Shown: piece after piece, positions 56,338 through 64,000 of the stretch
Layout: each line of letters opens with the position of its first letter
Numbering within the stretch: position 1 is the stretch's first letter
Source of the DNA: Eustoma russellianum
Taxonomy: Eukaryota > Streptophyta > Magnoliopsida > Gentianales > Gentianaceae
Assembly: GCA_036186865.1 (NCBI GenBank)
Contig: AP025054.1
Coordinates: forward strand, 17,457,455-17,521,454
Reading direction: 5' to 3'
DNA: 64,000 nt
Position numbers and translations under genes: made by a program
The notes under the pieces: generated by a model
Seen by the model: only the letters and a program-made list of their open reading frames with translations
Database searches by the model: none
What the model was told of the DNA's origin: nothing

Positions 56338-57656
56338 CCAAGCAAGTTTGCACCCTCTTGGACGGCCACACCTTTGATTTTGGATACCCCCCACAAGGTT
56401 GCTCATTCCTTGATTGGATTCTAACTTTGATCTTCAAAGAAACAAAGAAAACACTCAACTTGTTCTTAAGAAGAATCAAAAACAAAACTCACAAGTGTTT
56501 ATGAAGAGAAAATAGGCTAATTTTGCCCAAGAATTCTTATGAATCAATTTTCCAACTTTCTTACTCTGTTTGGACGTGCATGACTCATTTAAATAGGGCC
56601 AAGAAGACCAAAAAAAGCCTAGTCTACAAAGCTAAAGAAAAGGCTAGTCAAAAGGCTACAAAAAAAGGCTAAAAATGTGTAATCTGTTGGAAAACGGTTT
56701 GACCCCTTCTAGAAGAAGATTTTGGTCTTTATCACTTCTTGAGAATTGTAGATCACGTTTTATAATTGAACTTGGGCTTTTGAATCACCTCATTTGGATA
56801 TGGGATGAGTTAGATATGGCCCTCCAAAGTTTGGGTGTCCTGAATGCTTTATGTACGGGCTCTTGAAAACTTGTATGAACTATGGCCTGTTTTTGGACCA
56901 CATGCAGCTCGAATTAGGCCTTGACTCCTCTTAGAGAATTGTAGCCCATTGCGTTTAGAAAATAAACATATGCAGTTCTCTGAATTTGGCCAATCCATTA
57001 AAGAGATAAGTCCAAGTTACTGAACATGTGTCACAGAATTCGGCAGAAACAATACTTGAACTTCAATGCTGTTTTTGGCCATTATAACGACAGATCCTGG
57101 AAATGTGCAAAACATGAATGTGCTAGGTCTTTGTCTTATGTTTCCAAGGATTCTTGAATCACTTGATTTGTCCTTGTGGTTGAAGAGATACGCCTGTTTT
57201 ACCAAAACTTGTTCTGCCAGAAAATTACATTCTGAAATGGGCTTGCTTCTCTTCAACTCCTTTGGTCTTCAAATGTCTCCAACCTTACAAGTCCTTAAAA
57301 TAATTATAATAAATATAGAAACATAATAAACAACCCTAAAGGCCTAACAAGCTAAAAGACTCAAGGTTTGGTCATGCAAGATCGAAAGAACAACCTTTAC
57401 AAACAAGAAACTTTAAGCAAACGACTCAAGGAATGAAAGAAATAATACAAACGACTCATATATGTTACAACACATAAAAACTCAAAGATTGGGCTCAAGT
57501 AAGTGAACCCAAGAACACTCTTTGTTTAAAGGCTCGTCTTGCACGTGTCTGAACAAGAATGCATCAACTTCTTGGCTCAAACTCTTTGTCATACTTCTTG
57601 TCTTTTGTCCTCGACTTGCCTCGTCTTTGTTGCCACTTGGCACCTGTACCTCATCA
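56338..57656 (-). repeat. E10 5' LTR, outer part
   Basis: Continues the delta LTR after E11; matches 43640-44953. Encodes the same integrase tail (TRSMTKSLSQEVDAFLFRH) at about 57640-57510. Ends ACCTCATCA at 57656, followed by the TSD aattc. Confidence 0.94.
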
Positions 57657-57661
57657 AATTC

Positions 57662-58063
57662 CCATGGCCCAAGGAAAACCAACCCACACCCGACGCTAAA
57701 ACTCACCAACCAGATTACAACATACCTTATTTATCCTATTAACAAAAAGCCCAAACCAATTTTGCCAAGCAAAGTCCGAATCAAAAGTCCCCAACTCAGT
57801 CAAAAAACCCTGATTCTAGAATTTGAACTTTGTTCAATTCTGTCCTAAAACCATCCACTAGCCAAATTGACCATACATATCTTCAATTACCAACCCAAAT
57901 AGTCCATATATACCATCCATTCAGTTCCCAAAACTCCAATCCCACAAAGACCTCAAAACGACCAAAAATCCCAATTGAAAATCCTAACCCTAACCCTAAT
58001 TATTTCCAACCTCAACTTCCCTCACCTCCAAGGTTTTTTTTACTGCAATTGAAGGTAGCATAC
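57662..58063 (+). other. E8 leader, later part
   Basis: Non-coding, C/A-rich; reverse complement matches 19980-19600 of the E4 leader (for example AAAACTCACCAACC, AACAAAAAGCCC). Cut at 58064 by E12. Contains CCTAACCCTAACCCTAA (57988-58005), too short to mean a telomere. Confidence 0.75.
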
Positions 58064-59534
58064 TGATGAGTGCAAATCGTGGGCTCCAAAAATTCCACCT
58101 TCCAAACGTCCTTCACAAAGGTTTAGGCACAAGGAAGAAGACTTCCCCTTGCTTCCTTAGTGATAAAAATATGTGGATCAAACGAGCAAGACCAACACTT
58201 CAAGATGGTCGTTGATCAGGCAAACCAATATGGCCCTCCTGGACGGCACCTTTTAGCAATGGCAACACCTTCAAAATGCTCAACTTTGAAGGATCTTAAC
58301 TTAGGTTTTTAATGCAAAACCAAGAAAACAAAGTATCACACATAGTGAAGGAAATATCAAGAATTGTTATTCATCAAAAGTTGGTGTTTACAATCAGCCA
58401 AAGGGTCTATTTATAGGCCTTAACCCACGCCTATCAGCCTTCAAATGACCAGAATTTATTTCAAAATAAGCTAGCTAATAATGTTTGAAACTTGAAAACT
58501 ATTTGAATTCAAAAGTAAAACAAATCCTAGATAAAATTTGAATTGCTTGCAAGATGTCTTCTCTTCTATGTTCAGCCGTGTATGAGGGCCAAAATGGAGT
58601 CTTGGAGAAGCTGATTTGATGAGTAGGATATGCTTGAACTTGAATTCAAAAGTTGGGTGAAGTTTGAATTCAAGTTGAGTTTGAACTTGAGTGTACTTTG
58701 AATTGGTTGTTGGTTTATCCTTCCCACCTTCTTCCAGCCGTGTTCCTTGAATAAATGAGGAGTAGAAAACCTGATTTGATAATGATAAGATGGCTGGGAT
58801 TGAAATCAAATAATGGTTGAAGTTTGGATTCAAATTGAGTTTGAATTTGAATTCAAACTGGATTCAATTTGAATTGTGATCTATCTCCTTCTTTTCTCTC
58901 CAAAATGGCGTGTGGATGGATGCTTATTTTGGCTGAGTTCATCTTGAATTTTAAGGCTCAATTTGGTTGAAACTTAAATTCAAATCAAGATTGAATTTAA
59001 ATTCAAGTTTGGCTTTGAATTTAAATTCAATTGATCATCATCCTTTTTCTTGCAAGAATGGCCGGCCCCCCCCTTGTGGATAAATGGAGATGTTTTGATT
59101 TCAATTTGATCAAGAGATTCTATCTTGGACACCTTTGAGTTTGTCTTGGTGGAGACAAACATTCTCTTCAAGATAACATTCCTTTGGTCTCCTTTTTTGT
59201 AACACACGGCTATCTTCCTTATTTTAGGCCCTTCATTTTATTTGGATCTTCCATGTACCTAATCTTCCTACAAAGCAAACACATAAAACAAAGATCACAA
59301 GAAGACAAGATAAACTTCAAGATAAAGAATGCACGCACACGTCAGCACACACACGTTTACACTCAAGGTGAAGGTTCAATGAAATAAACCCAAGGAATCT
59401 TAGGTTCATCTTGAACATTCTTGTACAAGAAGGTGGCAACTTGATGACAAAGTTCTCTTGCCCTCCTTCTTGTCATAGGACCCTTGACCTCTTGACGGGG
59501 CCCTTGATCCTCATCGGACCGTTGATCCTCATCA
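58064..59534 (-). repeat. E12 3' LTR (beta family)
   Basis: 1471 bp; on + TGATGAGTGCAAATCG ... GTTGATCCTCATCA. U3 palindromes TTTGAATTCAAA at 58500-59020. Minus TATAAATAG near 58408-58417. Confidence 0.94.
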
Positions 59535-59546
59535 ATCCCCCCTCCT
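59535..59546 (-). other. E12 polypurine tract
   Basis: Minus reads GAGGAGGGGGGAT directly before TGATGAGG. Confidence 0.88.
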
Positions 59547-59699
59547 CAAGAGGATTCGTCCTCGAATCAAAAAGGTCATCGGTGAAAGGGTGAGGTCAGC
59601 AACATTAAAAGTAGACGAAATTGAGCCATACCTTTCGGGAAGATCAAGGATGTATGCATTGTCACCTATGCGTTTCAAAACTTTGAAAGGTCCATCTCC

Positions 59700-60530
59700 T
59701 CAAGGTAACAGTTTTGACTTTCTCTCATTGGGAAATCTTTCTTTGCGCAAATGTAACCACACTAAATCTCCAGGTTTAAACACAACTCGTTTCCGATGTT
59801 TGTTAGCTCGTCTTTCATAAGCTTTGTTTTTCTTTTCAAGTTGTGTTTTTACTTGTTCATGCAGTTTCTTTATCTTTTCCGCTTTTTGTTTACCATCAAG
59901 ACTAGAACGTTCATGCACGTGAATAGGAATCAAATCGAGGGGAGACAAGGGATTAAAGCCATACACGATTTCAAATGGACTATGCAAAGTACCGTGATAA
60001 ACACTCCTATTGTATGCAAATTCGATATATGGTAAACAATCTTCCCAATGTTTAATGTGTTTTTGCAAAATGGCACGCAAAAGTTGAGAAAGAGTACGAT
60101 TAACGACTTCAGTTTGTCCATCAGTTTGTGGGTGTGCGGTGGTGGAAAACAACAATTGTGTAACAAGTTTAGCGCACAAAACATGCCAAAAATGACTCAA
60201 AAATTTCGTATCTCTATCACTTACAATTGTACGTGGCATGCCATGCAATCTCACAATTTCTTTGAAGAACAAATTAGCAACATGTGTGGCATCATCAACT
60301 TTCCTACATGAAATGAAATGTGCCCTTTTTGAAAATCGATCAACCACAACACAAATGCTATCGCGTCCTCCCCGCGACCTAGGAAGTCCTAAAACAAAGT
60401 CCATGGAAATGTCAATCCAAGGGGCATCAGGGAAGGGTAACAGCGTGTAAAGGCCATGTGGTTGGGTCTTGGATTTGGCTTGTTTGCAAGTGACACAACT
60501 ACCACATAACCTTTCGACATCTACGCGCAT
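59700..60530 (-). pseudogene. E12 integrase core and C-terminus
   Basis: 276 open residues on minus: end of the zinc finger (CGSCVTCKQAKSK), SMDFVLGLPRSRG, VSDRDTKFLSHFW, HPQTDGQTEVVNRTL (three catalytic acids present), FAYNRSVYHGTLHSPFEIVYGF, FKPGDLVWLHLRKERFPNERKSKLLP and then TGA at 59700-59702 (Arg codon in E4). The GPF module and tail lie beyond the stop in the same direction. It is the best-preserved integrase core of the beta family here. Confidence 0.92.
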
Positions 60531-60745
60531 GTGGGGTCAATGAAATGTTCTTTAAGAGTCTCAAGGGTTTTGAACACTCCGAAATGACCCATTAAATCTC
60601 CCCCATGGGCTTCTCTAGTCAAGGCTTCTCGTAGGGATGTTTGGGGAACACACAACTTATGTTCTTTGAGAAGATTACCCTCATGTATGTAAAATTTCCC
60701 AAAGGGTTGCGTCTTTACAAGCCTCAAAAATGGTGCCAAAGTCAT
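60521..60745 (-). pseudogene. E12 integrase N-terminal zinc finger
   Basis: 74 residues on minus: FGKFYIHEGNLLKEHKL, REAHGGDLMGHFGVFKTL with the two His, ending shortly before the two Cys, which continue in the next frame at 60530 (MRVDVERLCGSC). A 1-2 bp deletion near 60530 causes the shift. Confidence 0.9.
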
Positions 60746-61466
60746 GGTCGTTTGGGTACAATTCCTTAAGTGATTCGAATCCTAAGAATCGTGAAGATAA
60801 TGTAGTCACTAACGTGTATCTCCTAGAGAGGGCATCAGCAACGATATTATCCTTTCCTTGTTTGTACTTAATCACGTAAGGGAATTGTTCTATGAACTCT
60901 ACCCATTTGGCATGTCTTTTGTTTAGCTTTCCCTGTCCTTTAAGATACTTAAGGCTTTCATGGTCAGTGTGGATCACAAACTCTTTAGGTTGAAGATAGT
61001 GTTGCCAAGTTTGTAGGGATCTCACGAGGGCATAAAGTTTCTTATCGTAGGTAGAGTAATTCAATGCAGCTCCTTTCAATTTCTCACTAAAATAGGCTAT
61101 GGGTTTCTTACCTTGGGTTAAAACTGCGCCTATACCCACTCCACTTGCATCACACTCGATCTCAAAGGTCTCGTCAAAATTTGGTAGCCTAAGTATGGGT
61201 GCAGTGGTGAGCCTACGTTTAAGTTCATCAAATGCCAGTTGTTGTGGCTTTTCCCACCTAAAAGGCACATCTTTTTTCACAATTTCGTTTAGGGGTGTAG
61301 CTATGGAAGAAAAATATTTGACAAAGCGTCTATGAAAACTTGCAAGTCCATGGAAACTGCGAACTTCCCCTACAGTCTTAGGTATAGGCCACTCCACAAC
61401 TGACCTAACCTTTTCCTCATCCATTTCTACTCCCTCAGCTGAAATGACAAAGCCTAGAAAAACCAC
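60681..61466 (-). pseudogene. E12 RT connection and RNase H
   Basis: 261 open residues on minus: FLGFVISAEGVEMDEEKVRS, RSFHGLASFHRRF, RNase H with IECDASGVGIGAVLTQG, DKKLYALVRSLQTW (usual Glu reads Lys at the second acidic position), FVIHTDHESLKYLKG, NIVADALSRRY, and the start of the integrase linker. The DKELY to DKKLY change would remove a catalytic acid. Confidence 0.92.
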
Positions 61467-61548
61467 GCATTCTAAACAAAAGGAGCACTTCTTAAAGTTA
61501 ACGTAAAGTTGTTCTTGCTTAATCTTTTCAAAAACGGCTCTAATGTGG

Positions 61549-62583
61549 TCAAGATGATCTTCTATGGTTTAGGAATAGATTAGGATCATCGAAATAAACA
61601 ACAACAAATCGGCCTATGAACGCTCGTAAGACTTCATTCATTAGCCTCATAAAGGTGCTAGGGGCATTGGTGAGCCCGAAGGGCATCACTAACCACTCAT
61701 AGAGCCTAAACTTGGTTTTGAATGCAGTCTTCCATTCGTCCCCTTCTCTAATGCGTACCTGGAAGTACCCATGCTTAAGGTTGATTTCGGTGAAGAATTT
61801 AGATCCGTGCAACATGTCCAACATATCGTCTAGCCTAGGTATGGGGTACCTATACTTGACGGTAATCTTGTTTATGGCTCGGCAATCGGTACACATTCTC
61901 CACGTTCCATCCTTTTTGGGTACTAAAATGACTGGGACGGTAGATGGGCTTAGGCTCTCTCGGACTTGCCCACTCGCTAGGAGCTCCTCTACTTGCCTTT
62001 GGATTTCTTTGGTTTCTTCGGGGTTGGCTCGATAGGCTGGGCAATTGGGTAACACGGCTCCTGGGACAAAGTCGATTTGGTGTTCTATTCCTCTAATGGG
62101 TGGTAATCCGGATGGTGGTTCGGAGGGAAATAGAACTTCATATTCTTGGATAAGGGACGCAACTGAGGTAGGTAAGTTTGGTGGGAGTTCTTCTAGGGCA
62201 AGGTGACACGACTTTGTGATGATGATGAGGACAGTTTGGTTGTTATAAAGTGCGCGTGTGACCTCTCTTTTCTTTGCGAAATATCCACACTTCTTTTTAG
62301 ACTCGTTGACACTTAGGGGCACTACCTCTTTTCCCTTACACTCTTGTTTTTTGTTCTCACTTTTCATACACTCCATGAATTTTCTCTCGGTTACTTTTTT
62401 CTTAGGATCGGCTCTAGACTTGGACATGTGTTGGTGATCCTCATGGACTTTGTGTGGTGGAAGTGCATGCAGTTTGTACAATCTGCCATTCAATTTGAAA
62501 GAATAACGGTTCAAATAACCATCATATGTCACATGTCGATCAAATTGCCATGGCCTACCAAGTAAGATATGACTAGCATGCAT
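61549..62583 (-). pseudogene. E12 linker and reverse transcriptase
   Basis: 344 open residues on minus from MHASHILLGRPWQFD through the linker, RGIEHQIDFVPGAVLPN, VPVILVPKKDGTWRMCTDCRA, GYFQVRIREGDEWKTAF, FGLTNAPSTFMRLMNEVL and the catalytic VVYFDD. Immediately after it a 2-bp deletion (near 61588; compare 16165 in E4) shifts the frame and ends it. The catalytic motif is intact but the thumb is lost. Confidence 0.93.
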
Positions 62584-64000
62584 TGGTGCAACATCGCATA
62601 AAAATCATCTTTGTAACTACCAATGCTAAGAGAAATCAAAACTTGTTTACTTACGCTAACTTCTCCGCAATCATTTAGCCATGCAAGTTTGTAAGGATGC
62701 GAATGATTAGTCATAGGCAAATTCAGTTTTCTTACCAATTCGATACTAGCCACATTCACACAAGAACCGGAATCAATGATCATGGTGCATACTTTACCAT
62801 TTATCATGCAATGAATATGGAAAATATTTTCTCGATGTTGTTCCTGATCATCTAATTTCGGATATGCATTTAAATCTCGACATACAACAAGAAACTCCTT
62901 AGTGTCAAAATCATCTAATGCGCCTAGATCCTCTTCATGTTCAATTTCATTATCATGCTCAGACTCGTTTTCATGCTCGGACTCAGACACATATTCGTTT
63001 GTCTCCTCAATTAACATGATTCGTTTTGCATTAGGACACTCTTTTCCTATGTGACCACGTCCTTGACACTTATAACATTTAATGTCTCTAAACCTGTTTG
63101 AGGGATCAGAAGAATTTCCGGTAGGAGCCTTTTGTTGGTTGCGGTCATCTCTCCTTTGTGTGGATTGCACACGATTGTCCATTCTTTGTGATGCACCTTG
63201 GTCACGTGATTGGCCTCCTATAGGCCGTAAACTTCCCGTTCCTGAGGGCTTCTTAGAAAACCTTGATGAAGACTGATTAGTACGATAAGTGGAATTGAAA
63301 TTGGAGGAACTACGTACCTTTATTTGATGTTCAATCAATTCTGCCATATGGACCATGGTTGTGAGGTCGAGATAAGGTTGAAGGTCAACCCATTGCACGA
63401 TCTCACTGTTTAAACCATGTAAGAAACGAGCCTTGGTGGCTTCTTCAGGTTCCTGTAAGTTAGACCTTTCTAACAAAATTTCTAACTCTTTATAATACTC
63501 GTCTACGCTTTTGGAACCTTGACGTAAGTTTTGCAAACTCGTGAAAATAGAACTCTCATAATTTTTCGGGATAAAATGTTGTCTCATTTCAAACTTCATT
63601 TCTTCCCAAGTGGCAATTGGAGGTTGCATCATCTTAGTACTATTACGACACAAATTTGTCCACCAATTAAGTGCATAACCAGAAAACTTAATAGAAGCGT
63701 ACCTCACTTTTTGTAATTCACTATAATTGGTACAAGAAAAGATTAAATCCACTTTCGTTTCCCATTCTAAATATTCCTCCGCATTACTTTTACCATAAAA
63801 CGTGGGAATATTTATTTTGGTTTTGAGAAAATCGTCCTCTTGTGGGAAAAGGGGATTTTGGCGTCTTTGGTAACCACGGGGAGGGTGGTCATCAAAGTCA
63901 TAATCATCATGCTCATATGGAATGTAATCATCGTTGTACCTTCGTGGGACGTACCTTCTTGGTTGTGTAGGAGGAACAAACCTTCGTGCCTCGATGTGTG
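62529..64000 (-). pseudogene. E12 gag and protease, N-terminus outside window
   Basis: Open on minus from the window edge to 62529: HIEARRFVPPTQPRR, acidic/aromatic stretch, FYGKSNAEEYLEWETKVDLIF, gag core (SCTNYSELQKVRYASIKFSG ... ATKARFLHGLNSEI), basic linker, an intact CCHC knuckle CYKCQGRGHIGKEC, acidic linker and protease IIDSGSCVNVASIELV. It ends out-of-frame after SIGSYKDD because of a 1-bp deletion near 62605. About 490 residues are visible; the gag start (as at 18809 in E4) is beyond 64000. Confidence 0.92.

Larger units (their letters stand above)
43494..57656 (-). mobile_element. E10: delta-family non-autonomous element, host of E11
   Basis: Minus strand: 5' LTR (57656-56338 and 46122-45977, split by E11), PBS (45973-45962), about 1 kb internal region, PPT and 3' LTR (44953-43494). 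Perfect TSD aattc at 43489-43493 and 57657-57661. Without E11 the element is about 3.95 kb. Only the end of the integrase gene remains, so it lacks gag, PR, RT and RNase H and could only have moved with proteins from a related element. Confidence 0.93.
31624..58063 (+). mobile_element. E8: beta-family element, 5' LTR and leader, host of two further insertions
   Basis: Plus-strand beta element inserted into E6 RT: 5' LTR 31624-33036, PBS 33040-33051, leader 33052-33533. It then holds E9 (33534-43481), 12 bp of leader (43482-43493), E10 (43494-57656) and more leader (57662-58063). The leader pieces match, in order, the reverse complement of the E4 leader (20060-19600). The remainder was displaced by E12 at 58064 and is outside the window. 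Putative left TSD acaac at 31619-31623. Confidence 0.85.
58064..64000 (-). mobile_element. E12: beta-family element, leaves the window in gag
   Basis: Minus strand: gag (from beyond 64000), PR, RT, RNase H, INT, PPT (59546-59535) and 3' LTR (59534-58064). Inserted into the E8 leader. Shares an 18-bp terminal LTR duplication with E2. Several frameshifts, one of them right after the RT catalytic motif. Confidence 0.93.

Noticed and set aside
57988..58005. CCTAACCCTAACCCTAA, telomere-like
   Set aside because: Less than three units, inside the E8 leader; the homologous stretch in E4 has only a weak counterpart. No telomere array.

Overview
The window is plant nuclear DNA, most likely from a eudicot, made almost entirely of nested LTR retrotransposons of the Ty3/gypsy superfamily. 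The grounds are gag-PR-RT-RNase H-INT gene order, primer-binding sites complementary to initiator-methionine tRNA (TGGTATCAGAGC), long TG...CA LTRs and 5-bp target-site duplications (TSDs). I found no host gene, tRNA, rRNA or CRISPR array. Species and chromosome cannot be named from the sequence. The density and depth of nesting suit a heterochromatic, perhaps pericentromeric, region.

Five element families are named here for convenience. Alpha, beta, gamma and delta are related chromovirus-type elements. Their LTRs begin TGATGAG (or close to it) and end CATCA, and their integrase C-terminus reads on into the 3' LTR, a layout known from CRM-clade elements. The fifth is a Tekay/Del-type element with 2.68-kb LTRs and a classical C-terminal chromodomain.

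Layout. 1-8725: alpha element E1 (+), young, with the first ~386 bp of its 5' LTR outside the window. It sits in the leader of beta element E2 (-, 8726-10662), which itself sits in the leader of beta element E3 (+, gag at 10896-12035). 12036-12760: a degraded LTR-like segment, an INT scrap and a rearranged LTR junction. 12761-21363: beta element E4 (-), almost full length, its 5' LTR cut short. 21362-23410: beta fragment E5 (-). 23411-31623: gamma element E6 (+); its 5' LTR was hit by insertion E7 (23526-26334), which was hit by a solo beta LTR (24139-25574). 31624-58063: beta element E8 (+), whose leader was hit twice: by gamma element E9 (-, 33534-43481, carrying a solo beta LTR at 41163-42593) and by delta element E10 (-, 43494-57656). 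E10 is an internally deleted, non-autonomous copy and hosts the young Tekay element E11 (-, 46123-56332). 58064-64000: beta element E12 (-), leaving the window inside gag.

Nearly all polyproteins carry stops or frameshifts. E1 (LTRs about 99% identical) and E11 (about 99.6%) are closest to intact. The most interesting signal is in E11: gag and pol are separated by an 85-nt segment with canonical GT...AG ends that contains the gag stop codon. Removing it joins gag to pol in frame exactly where other Tekay elements are continuous. This suggests that alternative splicing sets the Gag to Gag-Pol ratio. Beta elements also show conserved splice-like signals in the leader just before gag.
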